Assembly (NCBI GenBank): GCA_937958105.1
Contig: CALFXJ010000006.1
Coordinates: 248,001 to 312,000 of the forward strand
Direction: 5' to 3'
Length of the DNA stretch: 64,000 nucleotides
DNA from: an uncultured Cellvibrio sp.
Lineage (GTDB): Bacteria > Pseudomonadota > Gammaproteobacteria > Pseudomonadales > Cellvibrionaceae
This document shows, piece by piece, positions 17,906-27,084 of the stretch. Position numbers and translations under genes: made by a program. The notes beneath the pieces were generated by a model, which saw only the letters and a list, made by a program, of their open reading frames with translations, searched no databases and was not told the origin of the DNA. Numbering within the stretch: the first letter of the stretch is position 1; each line of letters begins with the position of its first letter.

Positions 17906-18829
17906 ATGGCCAGAGCCTCCGTCCCCACCTGTTGTGAACCCAAGGTCAGTCTGGACCAGTGGCGCGCGCTCTTGGCCGTCATTGACGCCGGGGGCTATGC
18001 CAAAGCGGCGGAGATGTTGAACAAAAGCCAGTCCGCCGTTTCCTATGCGATTCAGCAGCTGGAGACCCTGCTCGGTGTGGCGGTATTTGAACTGCAGGGA
18101 CGTCGGGCGGTGCCGACGCCGGTGGGGGATGCGCTTTATCGGCGGGCGCGGGTGCTGCTGGAGCAGGCGGAGCGACTTGAGCGGGCGGCGGCCAGTCTGT
18201 CCGCGCATATCGAACCGCTGATCAGTATTGCGGCAGACCTGATTATCCCGTCCGAAAAGATCCTCCGTTGCCTTGAACTCTTCGCCCAGGATTATCCTGA
18301 GACGCGGGTGGAGATCTACGAGTCGGTCCTCAGCGGTACCGAGGACGCGCTGCTCCAGCGCCAGGTGGATCTGGCGATCGGTGGGCGTGTGCCACCGGGG
18401 TTTATGGGGGATAAACTGGTCACGGTGACGATGCGCGGCGTGACCAGTCCGGATCATCCGCTGCAACATCTGGGGCGTCCTGCCAATGTTGAAGACCTGC
18501 GGCAACATCGCCAGATCATCGTCCGCGATTCCGGGCTGTTCCGCCGGCGCACGGAGGGGTGGCAGGACGCCGAACAGCGCTGGACGGTGAGTCATATCAA
18601 GACGTCGCTGGAGGCCATCAGGATGGGCTTGGGCTATGCCTGGCTGCCGGACGCCTACACCCACCAGGACATAGCAGCAGGGCGGTTAAAGTATCTGTCT
18701 GTGGAAGTCGGTGCGGAGCGGGAGGTGCCCGTCTATATCACCTTTGCCGATCGCGATTTCGCCGGCCCCGCCACCCGCCGCCTGGCGGACATCCTCAAGA
18801 CCGAACTCCCCCGGTCCTGCCGCAAATAA
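17906..18829 (+). CDS. LysR family transcriptional regulator
   Basis: A 307-residue regulator with an N-terminal winged helix-turn-helix (residues about 12-70: LDQWRALLAVIDAGGYAKAAEMLNKSQSAVSYAIQQLE) and a C-terminal periplasmic-binding-like effector domain (about 95-300). The divergent arrangement with azoR-pirin suggests it regulates that unit, perhaps in response to electrophiles or quinones; that is inference. A cysteine near the N-terminus (TCCEPK) precedes the DNA-binding domain and is unusual. GGGAAG lies about 7 bases before the ATG. Confidence 0.93.
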   Translation: MARASVPTCCEPKVSLDQWRALLAVIDAGGYAKAAEMLNKSQSAVSYAIQQLETLLGVAVFELQGRRAVPTPVGDALYRRARVLLEQAERLERAAASLSAHIEPLISIAADLIIPSEKILRCLELFAQDYPETRVEIYESVLSGTEDALLQRQVDLAIGGRVPPGFMGDKLVTVTMRGVTSPDHPLQHLGRPANVEDLRQHRQIIVRDSGLFRRRTEGWQDAEQRWTVSHIKTSLEAIRMGLGYAWLPDAYTHQDIAAGRLKYLSVEVGAEREVPVYITFADRDFAGPATRRLADILKTELPRSCRK

Positions 18830-18852
18830 AGCCATTCGCTATAACCCAGGTC

Positions 18853-18884
18853 GGTCGGATTAGCCGCAGGCGTAATCCGACACC
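18853..18884 (+). repeat. REP element copy 8 (GCC-GCA-GGC loop)
   Basis: Forward copy lying between the convergent LysR and fumC genes. Its inner stem is GCC with GGC, another paired change relative to the other copies. Confidence 0.82.
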
Positions 18885-18904
18885 CAACCCCTCTATCACT
18901 CCTT

Positions 18905-20281
18905 TTACAACCCGCCCCGTGTCAACTTCTCCGGATCAAGCAGCACGGCCAGCTCAGCCCGGGGAATATCCGTCTCTTCTTCTGCAACATCAATGATGTC
19001 ACGACCCTGCTGATAAGCCTTCTTAGCGATGGCGGCTGCTTTGTTATAACCAATGATCGGGTTCAACGCCGTGACCAGAATCGGATTGCGCGCCAGCGCT
19101 TTGGTCAGGTTTTCCTGATTCACCGTGAAGCTGGCGATGGCTTTATCAGCCAGCAGCTGGCTGGCGTTCGCCAGTAATTCGATGCTTTCCAGCAGGTTGT
19201 ACGCGATAACCGGCAGCATGACGTTCAGCTGGAAGTTACCGGATTGGCCGGCCACGGTGATGGTGGTGTCGTTACCCATGACCTGCGCGGCCACCATGGC
19301 TACCGCCTCAGGGATAACCGGGTTCACCTTGCCCGGCATGATGGATGATCCTGGCTGCAGGGCTTCCAGGGTTATCTCACCCAGTCCGGCCAAGGGACCG
19401 GAATTCATCCAGCGCAGGTCATTGGCGATCTTCATCAGGCTGACCGCCAGAGTCTTCAGGTGGCCTGACAGGGCAACCGCGGTATCCTGGCTGCTGATCA
19501 GGGCAAACAGGTTATCGCCGGGAACGAAGGGCTGCTCCGTGTTTACCGCCAGTTGTTCAGCGAAGTTTGCTGAGAAACTCGGATGCGCATTAATCCCCGT
19601 ACCCACCGCCGTGCCTCCTTGGGCGATATGCAGCAATTGTGGCATCAGGCTGCGCAGGCGGACGTAGCTGGCTTCAATCTGATGAGTCCAGGCTTCCAGC
19701 TCCTGGCTGAGCGTCACCGGCATGGCATCCATCAAATGGGTCCGGCCGGTTTTGACGAAACCCTCCACCTGCGCGCTTTTACCCAGCAGGGTGGTATGCA
19801 GATGCTCCAGAGCAGGCAGCAGTTTCTCTTCCAGTTGCAGTACGGCGCTGACGTGGATCGCGGTAGGAATCACATCATTACTGCTTTGGCTCATGTTGAC
19901 GTGATCATTGGGGCTGACAGGTTTTTGCAGCTGCTCGCTCGCCAGATGCGCAATGACTTCATTGACGTTCATGTTGGTGCTCGTACCCGAGCCGGTCTGG
20001 AAGACATCTACCGGAAACTGATCCCCATAGGCTCCCCCGATGATGGCCTCACTTGCCTCAACAATCGCCTGCGCGATAGGCTCATCCAGCAGTCCCAGAT
20101 CCCGGTTGACCTGGGCGGCGGATTTTTTGATGAGCGCCACAGCCTGAATAAAACTCGCCGGTAAGGGGCGGCCACTGATGCTAAAGTTGTTGATCGCGCG
20201 CTGGGTCTGCGCGCCATAACGGGCGGTGGAGGGTACGTTTATCTCGCCCATGCTGTCGGTTTCTATACGATATTCGGTCAT
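18905..20281 (-). CDS. fumC: Class II fumarate hydratase
   Basis: Iron-independent fumarase of the citric-acid cycle, interconverting fumarate and malate; a homotetramer in the cytoplasm. The 458-residue protein has the family signature GSSIMPGKVNP at about 313-323 and the substrate motifs GSGTSTNMNVNEV, SSNDVIPTA and GRTHLMDAMPVTL. I start at ATG 20281 (MTEYRIETDSMGEI) with GGGGCA upstream; an ATG at 20293 is also in frame. Iron-free fumarases are often induced under iron limitation or oxidative stress, but no operator is visible. Confidence 0.96.
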   Translation of the reverse strand: MTEYRIETDSMGEINVPSTARYGAQTQRAINNFSISGRPLPASFIQAVALIKKSAAQVNRDLGLLDEPIAQAIVEASEAIIGGAYGDQFPVDVFQTGSGTSTNMNVNEVIAHLASEQLQKPVSPNDHVNMSQSSNDVIPTAIHVSAVLQLEEKLLPALEHLHTTLLGKSAQVEGFVKTGRTHLMDAMPVTLSQELEAWTHQIEASYVRLRSLMPQLLHIAQGGTAVGTGINAHPSFSANFAEQLAVNTEQPFVPGDNLFALISSQDTAVALSGHLKTLAVSLMKIANDLRWMNSGPLAGLGEITLEALQPGSSIMPGKVNPVIPEAVAMVAAQVMGNDTTITVAGQSGNFQLNVMLPVIAYNLLESIELLANASQLLADKAIASFTVNQENLTKALARNPILVTALNPIIGYNKAAAIAKKAYQQGRDIIDVAEEETDIPRAELAVLLDPEKLTRGGL

Positions 20282-20327
20282 GATGTGCCCCATTCATATG
20301 GCGTTAGCGCCGAGCGGAGGATAGCAG

Positions 20328-20648
20328 ATGCGAAAATTCCACATTGCTCTGGGTGTGAGTTCATTGACGGACTCCATCGCCGATTACACACAACGACTGG
20401 CTACCCAGCCGCAGGTGATAGTACCGGATGAATATGCGCTGTGGCGTACCGAAACGCTGAACTTTTCTATTCGTCAGATCGCCGCGGGTGAAGTTCCGGG
20501 ATTGCGTCACCTGGGCTGGGAAGACAGTGCTGCAAGCGCTTTTACCGATACGCGGGACTGCAATGGCATCCTCTGGGAGGAGTTTGGTTTCAACCAGCAA
20601 ATGCAGGAGATCCTTGAACTTTGGCCTAACGCCCAAATCAAGCAATGA
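20328..20648 (+). CDS. Small glyoxalase/VOC-like protein
   Basis: A 106-residue protein whose pattern (KFHIALGVSSLTDSIADYTQRLATQPQVIVPDEYALWRTETLNFSIR...LRHLGWED) resembles one half of a vicinal-oxygen-chelate domain, with the opening H, a strand-helix unit and a late E (ILWEEFGF). The enzymatic role, if any, is unknown. GGAGG precedes ATG 20328 at a good distance. It is divergent from fumC by 46 bp and lies 110 bp before uvrB in the same direction. Confidence 0.72.
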   Translation: MRKFHIALGVSSLTDSIADYTQRLATQPQVIVPDEYALWRTETLNFSIRQIAAGEVPGLRHLGWEDSAASAFTDTRDCNGILWEEFGFNQQMQEILELWPNAQIKQ

Positions 20649-20757
20649 CTGCCGGTCTCCTGACACTGACTGTCGGCGCCGCCTGATATCCTGCAGCTAC
20701 CGGTCAATCAACCCGGCTTGCTGCCCATTTCTTTTTACTCAAGTCGTCAAATTATCT

Positions 20758-22776
20758 ATGTCAAAACAAGTTTTTACGGTTAACAGCGCCTTCGCTCCCG
20801 CTGGCGATCAGCCCACTGCGATTGCCGGTCTGGTGAAAGGTATCCAGGCGGGGTTGGCACACCAGACGCTGCTCGGCGTGACTGGTTCGGGTAAGACCTT
20901 CACCATCGCTAATGTGATTGCTCAGGTGCAGCGCCCCACCTTGATCATGGCTCACAACAAAACCCTCGCGGCGCAGCTCTACGGTGAGTTCAAGGAATTT
21001 TTCCCCAACAACGCCGTGGAGTACTTTGTTTCGTACTATGACTACTACCAGCCCGAGGCCTACGTACCGTCATCGGATACCTTTATTGAAAAGGATTCGT
21101 CTGTTAACGAGCATATTGAACAGATGCGGTTATCGGCCACCAAGGCACTGATGGAGCGCAAAGATGCGATCGTGGTAGCAACGGTGTCGGCCATCTATGG
21201 TCTGGGTGATCCGGATTCTTACCTCAAGATGCTGCTGCATCTTGTGCGCGGCGATAAGATCGACCAGCGCGGTATCCTGCGTCGCCTTGCCGAACTGCAA
21301 TACACACGCAACGACATGGAATTTCATCGTGCAACTTACCGGGTCCGTGGAGATGTCATTGATATTTATCCCGCCGACTCGGATTGCGATGCGGTACGTA
21401 TAGAATTGTTTGATGATGAGATCGAACAGATTTCCATCTTCGATCCGCTGACCGGCGAAGTCCTGCATAAAGTGCCACGCATCACGATTTATCCGAAGAC
21501 ACACTATGTAACGCCACGCAGCAAAATTCTGGAGGCCATTGACGCGATTAAAGAAGAATTGCGCGAGCGGCTGGAATATCTGCGGGAAAACAACAAACTG
21601 GTCGAGGCCCAGCGACTTGAGCAGCGCACCCGCTACGATCTGGAGATGATGCAGGAGCTGGGTTACTGCAACGGGATCGAAAACTACTCACGTTTTCTGT
21701 CCGGCCGTAATCCAGGCGAACCACCACCCACCTTGTTCGATTACCTCCCTGCAGAAGCATTGCTGGTGATTGATGAGTCGCACGTAACCGTGCCGCAGAT
21801 CGGTGCTATGTACAAAGGCGACCGGTCGCGTAAGGAAACGCTGGTGGAGTATGGTTTCCGTCTGCCATCGGCACTGGACAACCGCCCCATGCGTTTTGAC
21901 GAATGGGAACGGCTGGCTCCGCAGATGATCTTTGTCTCGGCTACACCGGGTAAATACGAAGGAGAGCATGCAGGGCAGGTGGTGGAACAGGTAGTACGTC
22001 CCACGGGTCTGGTTGATCCGGAAATTGAAGTGCGGCCAGCGACCAGTCAGGTGGATGATGTGCTGTCTGAGATTCGCCTGCGAGTAGCAAAAGACGAGCG
22101 CGTATTGATTACCGTGCTCACCAAGCGGATGGCGGAAGACCTGACTGAGTACCTAGCGGAACACGGGGTGCGCGTCCGTTATCTGCACTCGGATATCGAT
22201 ACGGTAGAGCGGGTGGAGATTATCCGCGATCTGCGGCTCGGACAATTCGATGTACTGGTGGGGATCAACCTGCTGCGTGAAGGTCTGGATATGCCGGAAG
22301 TGTCGCTGGTGGCTATCCTGGACGCGGACAAAGAAGGCTTCCTGCGTTCTGACCGCTCACTGATACAGACCATTGGTCGCGCGGCGCGTAACGTTAACGG
22401 TCGAGCGATTCTCTATGCAGACAACATGACCGGCTCCATGCAGCGCGCCATCGAAGAAACGGAGCGCCGCCGTCAGAAACAGATTGAACACAACCTGAAA
22501 CACGGCATTACGCCCCAGGGCATCCGCAAAAATATTACCGACATCATGGAAGGCGCACAGGTGCCCGGCGCTGGTGGTCGCAGTGCGCGCAATCGCGCGG
22601 CGGTTGCGGAAAAGCAGGGCAAGTATGCGGTAGAGATGAATGGCGGCGATGTGTGGAAAACGATCGAGGCACTGGAAAAACAAATGTTCCAGGCAGCCAA
22701 GGATCTCGAGTTCGAAGCGGCTGCAAAGCTGCGTGATCAGATCGAGAAACTGAAAGAAAAAGCCATCGCTTTGTAA
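20758..22776 (+). CDS. uvrB: Excinuclease ABC subunit B
   Basis: Damage-verifying helicase-like subunit of nucleotide excision repair, loaded by UvrA and recruiting UvrC. It has 672 residues, the family norm. Walker A GVTGSGKTF starts near 39, the beta-hairpin that inserts between the strands is at about 92-130 (YYDYYQPEAYVPSSDTFIEKD), the DEAD-like box is IDESH, and helicase motifs V-VI are GINLLREGLDMPEVSLV and QTIGRAARN. A C-terminal UVR motif (FEAAAKLRDQIEKLKE) contacts UvrC. ATG 20758 is chosen because upstream codons in this frame are unrelated to the family. Any LexA site was not found. Confidence 0.97.
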   Translation: MSKQVFTVNSAFAPAGDQPTAIAGLVKGIQAGLAHQTLLGVTGSGKTFTIANVIAQVQRPTLIMAHNKTLAAQLYGEFKEFFPNNAVEYFVSYYDYYQPEAYVPSSDTFIEKDSSVNEHIEQMRLSATKALMERKDAIVVATVSAIYGLGDPDSYLKMLLHLVRGDKIDQRGILRRLAELQYTRNDMEFHRATYRVRGDVIDIYPADSDCDAVRIELFDDEIEQISIFDPLTGEVLHKVPRITIYPKTHYVTPRSKILEAIDAIKEELRERLEYLRENNKLVEAQRLEQRTRYDLEMMQELGYCNGIENYSRFLSGRNPGEPPPTLFDYLPAEALLVIDESHVTVPQIGAMYKGDRSRKETLVEYGFRLPSALDNRPMRFDEWERLAPQMIFVSATPGKYEGEHAGQVVEQVVRPTGLVDPEIEVRPATSQVDDVLSEIRLRVAKDERVLITVLTKRMAEDLTEYLAEHGVRVRYLHSDIDTVERVEIIRDLRLGQFDVLVGINLLREGLDMPEVSLVAILDADKEGFLRSDRSLIQTIGRAARNVNGRAILYADNMTGSMQRAIEETERRRQKQIEHNLKHGITPQGIRKNITDIMEGAQVPGAGGRSARNRAAVAEKQGKYAVEMNGGDVWKTIEALEKQMFQAAKDLEFEAAAKLRDQIEKLKEKAIAL

Positions 22777-22814
22777 CAGCCAGCTAGTCTGTTGAGGAAG
22801 GCTGTACTACGTGA

Positions 22815-22918
22815 GTTTGCCTGGGGGGCCGGGTTTCGAAAACGCATGAATACGTCCCTGTAGCTCCCTCAATTCATCCCTGAATTGAGGGTTTCGAAAC
22901 CCGGCCCCCCAGGCAAAC
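22815..22918. repeat. 104-bp nested perfect palindrome
   Basis: The outer arms are 27 bases long and perfectly complementary (22815-22841 and 22892-22918, beginning GTTTGCCTGGGGGG and ending CCCCCCAGGCAAAC). Inside lies a second perfect hairpin with 11-base arms (22866-22876 and 22881-22891, CCCTCAATTCA / TGAATTGAGGG) and a 4-base loop. It sits between the convergent uvrB and oxidoreductase genes and could be a bidirectional terminator or a non-autonomous mobile repeat. No T run follows on either strand. Confidence 0.85.
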
Positions 22919-22931
22919 AGATCGCACTATT

Positions 22932-24020
22932 TTAACTAAGCCGTATCTCCTTACCTTCCCGAGCGGATTTAAAGATCGCATCCACAATCCGGATATCCCG
23001 CAATCCCTCTTCACCTGGCACCAGCAGTGGTGAGTTGTTCAAAATCGCCAGTGCATCATTATCCATCTGCCGGGCCTGCTGATTTTCAATTGGCGTATTC
23101 AACAGGATGCCATCACTGGTACGCCCCTGAACGCCGTTGTACGACTGAAACGGTTGCAGTTCATACCAGCCTTTTTCACAGCGTGCGTGCAGGCGATTCA
23201 TACTGCGCGCATAACTGGTGGCGCACTGCGCGATGCAGCCGCTGGGAAATTGCAGGGTAAATTCCATGGTCTCATCCACATCCTTATATTGCGGGCGAGT
23301 GCTTTCCTGGCGCGCTGTGACTGCAGTCGGTTCTTCACCGGCGGTGTAGCGAGCCGCATTTAACGGATACACGCCCATGTCATACATGGCTCCGCCGCCC
23401 AGACTGGCGTCTGCCCGCCAGCCGTGGGAGTTGCCGCTGCGATAACCTGCCTCAGCGGTGATGACCTCGATGCGTCCGTAAGGTTTTTCGCTGGCCATCT
23501 GGATTACCCGCTGGGTATTGGGTTCGTGTTGCATCCGATAACCGATCGCCAGTTGCACCTTATTTTTCTTACAAGCGGCAATCATCTCCTCGCATTCGCC
23601 AGCGTTCATGGCCATCGGTTTTTCACACCAGACATGCTTGCCAGCTTCAGCGCCAATGATGGAATACTGCTTGTGCAGTCCGGTGGGCAACACGATGTAC
23701 ACCACATCAATATCCGGGTTGTCGGCTATCTGATGCATGTTGTCATAGTTGTAAACATTTTTATCGGGGATGTGGTATTGCTTCTGCCATTCCGGGACCT
23801 TCTCCGGCGAACCGGTGACGATACCGGCCAGATAACAATGCTGGGTCAGTTGCAGTGCGGGGGCGAGCTGACCGCGGCTGTACGAGCCCAGACCCACCAG
23901 CGCAACGCCGAGCTTTTTCTTGCGCGCCGGCGCAGCGAACAAACCGGGCGCCATAGCCAGCGCACCGGCGGCGCCCAGGGCTTTAAGCAGATCGCGACGG
24001 GAAAACGACGGATGACTCAT
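22932..24020 (-). CDS. Gfo/Idh/MocA family oxidoreductase, Tat-exported
   Basis: An NAD(P)-dependent sugar or polyol oxidoreductase of the glucose-fructose oxidoreductase type. The signal SRRDLLKALGAAGALAMAPGLFAA is a twin-arginine signal, so the enzyme is expected to act in the periplasm with its cofactor pre-bound, as known for Zymomonas GFOR. The Rossmann fold starts with GVALVGLGSYSRG (about 38) and the conserved HVWCEKPMAMN follows near 131. The substrate is unknown. Start at ATG 24020 (MSHPSFSRRD), 6 bases after GGAG; the preceding ATG is too close to it. Length is 362 residues. Confidence 0.9.
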   Translation of the reverse strand: MSHPSFSRRDLLKALGAAGALAMAPGLFAAPARKKKLGVALVGLGSYSRGQLAPALQLTQHCYLAGIVTGSPEKVPEWQKQYHIPDKNVYNYDNMHQIADNPDIDVVYIVLPTGLHKQYSIIGAEAGKHVWCEKPMAMNAGECEEMIAACKKNKVQLAIGYRMQHEPNTQRVIQMASEKPYGRIEVITAEAGYRSGNSHGWRADASLGGGAMYDMGVYPLNAARYTAGEEPTAVTARQESTRPQYKDVDETMEFTLQFPSGCIAQCATSYARSMNRLHARCEKGWYELQPFQSYNGVQGRTSDGILLNTPIENQQARQMDNDALAILNNSPLLVPGEEGLRDIRIVDAIFKSAREGKEIRLS

Positions 24021-24146
24021 CATTCACTCCTTTCGATGTTGATGCCAGTTAATAAAGTTATTGTTTGAGTCTGTTTTACGTGCTCAGCTCCCCTCAGGCA
24101 AACAACTAAACAAAAAATTACGTCGATAGATGGGAATGCCACCCGC

Positions 24147-24152
24147 TATAAT
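24147..24152 (+). promoter_or_regulatory. Candidate -10 box for the TauE/SafE gene
   Basis: TATAAT at 24147-24152, 33 bp before the start codon. No good -35 hexamer is visible at 16-18 bp, so this is a weak call. Confidence 0.35.
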
Positions 24153-24185
24153 GCGCGGCTTTCATTGGTGTGTGATTGTCTTGCC

Positions 24186-24971
24186 ATGGCTGATCTTAGT
24201 TTGTATCAATACCTGCTCATCGGGCTGATTTTTATCTGGAGTGGCTTTGTCCGCTCTGGTCTGGGCTTTGGGGGCGCAGTGCTGTCCCTGCCTTTTCTGC
24301 TGTTGGTGGATAATCAACCTCTGGTTTATCTGCCGCTGATTGCCGTACACCTGCTGGTATTTTCCACCCTGACTGTCTGGCAGAACCAGCGCAAGCAAGG
24401 GCGTTCATCAGCGAACGGCGCTGCTGAGACAGGCACCGTGGACTGGGCCTACCTGAAGAAAGCGATGGCCATCATGATCATTCCCAAGATGGTCGGTGTG
24501 CTGGGATTGTTGACCTTGCCAGCGGGGTTGATGACAGGAATTATCTTCGGGATTGTGTCGGTCTATTCCATCTCCTACATCATTAACCGTCCGTTCAGAA
24601 GCAACCATCCGCTGTTGGATGCCGGGTTCCTCATGCTCGGCGGATATATCAGTGGGACATCGTTAATCGGTGCGCCGTTGATTATTTCCGTCTTCGCCAC
24701 CCATGTCGCCAAGCATCAGCTGCGCGATACGCTGTTCGTGCTGTGGTTTATTCTGGTTACCATCAAGATGGCAGCGTTTATCTATGCCGGGGTAGACCTG
24801 CAGTTGATCCATCATCTCTGGCTGTTGCCCTGTGCGGCAGTCGGTCACGTGATCGGTTTGCATTTTCACCAACGCATCCTCGACGGCGACCCGAAAGTCT
24901 TTTACCGGGTGCTGGGCACAACCCTGCTGGCGGTCAGTACTATCGGCATCATTTCGCTGCTGTTTAAATAG
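24186..24971 (+). CDS. TauE/SafE family membrane permease
   Basis: An inner-membrane protein of the sulfite/sulfoacetate exporter family with about seven to eight helices and the typical duplicated half: SGFVRSGLGFGGAVLSLPFLLL in the first half, GYISGTSLIGAPLIISVFATHV in the second. The substrate cannot be told from sequence. Length is 261 residues from ATG 24186 (MADLSLYQYLLIG); a GTG at 24165 is possible but has no family support. Monocistronic. Confidence 0.87.
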   Translation: MADLSLYQYLLIGLIFIWSGFVRSGLGFGGAVLSLPFLLLVDNQPLVYLPLIAVHLLVFSTLTVWQNQRKQGRSSANGAAETGTVDWAYLKKAMAIMIIPKMVGVLGLLTLPAGLMTGIIFGIVSVYSISYIINRPFRSNHPLLDAGFLMLGGYISGTSLIGAPLIISVFATHVAKHQLRDTLFVLWFILVTIKMAAFIYAGVDLQLIHHLWLLPCAAVGHVIGLHFHQRILDGDPKVFYRVLGTTLLAVSTIGIISLLFK

Positions 24972-25049
24972 TAGCGCTGTTGCTTAAATTGCCTAAGCCT
25001 AGATAGTTTCGCGCCGTTAAAAAATTGTTCACACGTTTGGCAGATAACC

Positions 25050-26453
25050 ATGATTACCACTGACTGGACCCATGCACCTTACGAACTGATGCTGTCGCTG
25101 TGGCGTCAGTGGCTGGCTGAAGATGCGCAACGTAACGGGCAGTGGCCGTTATTGGATCGATGGCTGAAGCGGCAGCTGCCGCAACTCAAGGCGCGTGCGG
25201 GCAACGGAGCAGGGCATAACCGCAAGGCTGCCGGGCAGAATAAAAAAGTATCCTCAGCGGCCTTGGATACCGCGACACAACTCTCTGTGTCTACCGCCAT
25301 GTTTGCTGCCATGCGTTACCTGCAACTGGCTACGGCGCTGGAGTGGAGTTATCGCGAACAGACGCTGGAGCTGGATTGGTCGGCGTGGGACGAGGGTTGG
25401 TCTCCGATTGAGGTTCATAAGGTTCCGCCAGCGGCTTTCTGGTATTGGATTGCATTGCGCAATGCGTCAAATGCCAGCTCACCTTCCGTACTGCGCGATG
25501 CCGAGGCACGCCGGCATTGGTTTTTAAAGTTGCAGCAGGCCTTTTCCAAAGCACAACAGCTGAGCGCTGCAGCGCTCCTCTGGCAGGGATTGCGCCCGCA
25601 ATGGGCAGATGTCCTGCAGGCACGTGCGCAACGGAGCGAGTGGTCAGCCGAAGAGCTGGCATGTTTCATGGCGATGCAGAATCAATTGCCGCCGCTCTGG
25701 TTGCGTCCCCAAGGGACTGCCAAAGCTGCTGAGCTGGTGCAGCTTCTGCGGCGGGAGGGGGTTGAAGCAGAGCTCGGGGAGCAAGGGCTGTATGCCACCG
25801 GCGGTGCCGGTATTCAACAGACCTCCGCCTATAAAAATGGCTTGCTTGAAATTCAGGATCGAGCCAGCCAGGACATCGCGCTTGGTGTGGCGGTGCGGCC
25901 CGGCGAGAAAGTCTGGGATACCTGCGCTGGCGCAGGCGGAAAATCCCTCGCGATTGCGGCCCGGATGAACAACAAAGGCATGTTGCTGGCGACGGATCTG
26001 CGCGCTTATAAACTTGAAGAACTTAAACGCCGTGCAAAGCGTGCGGGATTCTTTAATATCCGAACGTTTGAATGGCAGGGCAGTGGAGCTTTACGTTTAC
26101 CCGCCGAGGCTGCGCGTCAGCAAGGTTTTGACTGGGTACTGGTGGACGCGCCTTGCACATCAGCAGGTACCTGGCGGCGTAACCCTGATGCCCGGTGGCG
26201 ATTCTCTCCGGCGGATACCAGAGATTTACAGGAGCTGCAAAAAAATATTCTGCACTGGGCAAGTGAAGCGGTTCGTCCTGGCGGCCATCTTGTTTACGGC
26301 ACCTGCAGCTGGCAGGTCAGTGAAAATGAAAGCCAGGTAGCCGCTTTCCTGCAATCTCATCCCTCCTTCTCTCTGCAATCTCAGCGTCTGGTGGGGGCGC
26401 CTGCGTGGGACTCAGACACTATGTTTGTAGCCGTCCTGCAGAAAACAAAATGA
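25050..26453 (+). CDS. RsmB/NOP family RNA m5C methyltransferase
   Basis: A SAM-dependent RNA cytosine-5 methyltransferase, probably acting on rRNA. It is 467 residues long. SAM motif I is DTCAGAGGKSLAIA (about 290-303), motif IV VDAPCTSAGTWRRNPD carries the first conserved cysteine (Cys369), and motif VI YGTCSWQVSENE carries the catalytic cysteine (Cys419). The N-terminal 230 residues lack a NusB-like domain typical of E. coli RsmB, so the target may differ; relatives are annotated only as RsmB-family. It is followed by 600 bp of AT-rich DNA. Confidence 0.88.
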   Translation: MITTDWTHAPYELMLSLWRQWLAEDAQRNGQWPLLDRWLKRQLPQLKARAGNGAGHNRKAAGQNKKVSSAALDTATQLSVSTAMFAAMRYLQLATALEWSYREQTLELDWSAWDEGWSPIEVHKVPPAAFWYWIALRNASNASSPSVLRDAEARRHWFLKLQQAFSKAQQLSAAALLWQGLRPQWADVLQARAQRSEWSAEELACFMAMQNQLPPLWLRPQGTAKAAELVQLLRREGVEAELGEQGLYATGGAGIQQTSAYKNGLLEIQDRASQDIALGVAVRPGEKVWDTCAGAGGKSLAIAARMNNKGMLLATDLRAYKLEELKRRAKRAGFFNIRTFEWQGSGALRLPAEAARQQGFDWVLVDAPCTSAGTWRRNPDARWRFSPADTRDLQELQKNILHWASEAVRPGGHLVYGTCSWQVSENESQVAAFLQSHPSFSLQSQRLVGAPAWDSDTMFVAVLQKTK

Positions 26454-27084
26454 AGATAATTGTGCCATATTTCCATCCGGCTTAATCACGTCCCGGATTC
26501 TCATAGTGTTTTTACGCGTTGATCGGATATCAATCTGCGACTTATCACGCACTTGTCTGGTATTAAGTAACAAACATATTGCCTTTTTTTTGGTATTAAG
26601 TATCATAACTTTATTCGAGTCCCACGCACTGTTAATAACAATAAAGAAGTACCGTTTTTTTTGCCTGTTTGAGATGCGTTACCTAACCGGCTGCCGTTAG
26701 CAGGCAGTTATAAAAGATTACAGGGTCTGCGTTGGCCAGGTTGTTCGCATTATCTGTAGTACATTCAGCCAGACTTTTGCTGCGCAAGTTATTTCTTAAC
26801 GTTGTATCCATGGGTCCCAACGGTTGTTGTGACATGAGTGTTTCCAGCCATATCTGGCGAGATTTTTCGCCAGCTTTGTTAACAGGTTGTTGAGTAGCCT
26901 TGCTGATATCGTTAAACCGAGGGGTGGTCTGGCAGCTTTTATCACCTGTTAATTTTTTTAGGCGCAGGGTACAAAAAAATATATTCGGTCAATACCCCGC
27001 TTCCTGAATCCTGTTGTAGAAGATATCGGTTAAAGAAGCCGATAAACAAAAAGTAACTCACTCTTGGAAGGGGTGTTTAAGGCA
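26454..27084. other. AT-rich gene-free region
   Basis: About 630 bp with no supported frame. It contains a pair of TGGTATTAAGTA direct repeats, spaced 33 bp, at 26558 and 26591, and a 7-base hairpin CTGGCGA / TCGCCAG (26854-26860, 26867-26873) followed by CTTTGTT that could be a weak terminator. Confidence 0.5.
26558..26604. promoter_or_regulatory. Paired candidate operators, upstream set
   Basis: Two copies of TGGTATTAAGTAWC at 26558-26571 and 26591-26604, start-to-start 33 bp, about three helical turns. They resemble a second pair upstream of the LPMO gene. The binding protein is unknown. Confidence 0.35.

Noticed and set aside
26412..26606. 64-codon reverse frame overlapping the end of the RNA methyltransferase
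   Set aside because: Spans a real gene end and an AT-rich repeat region; no supporting signal.
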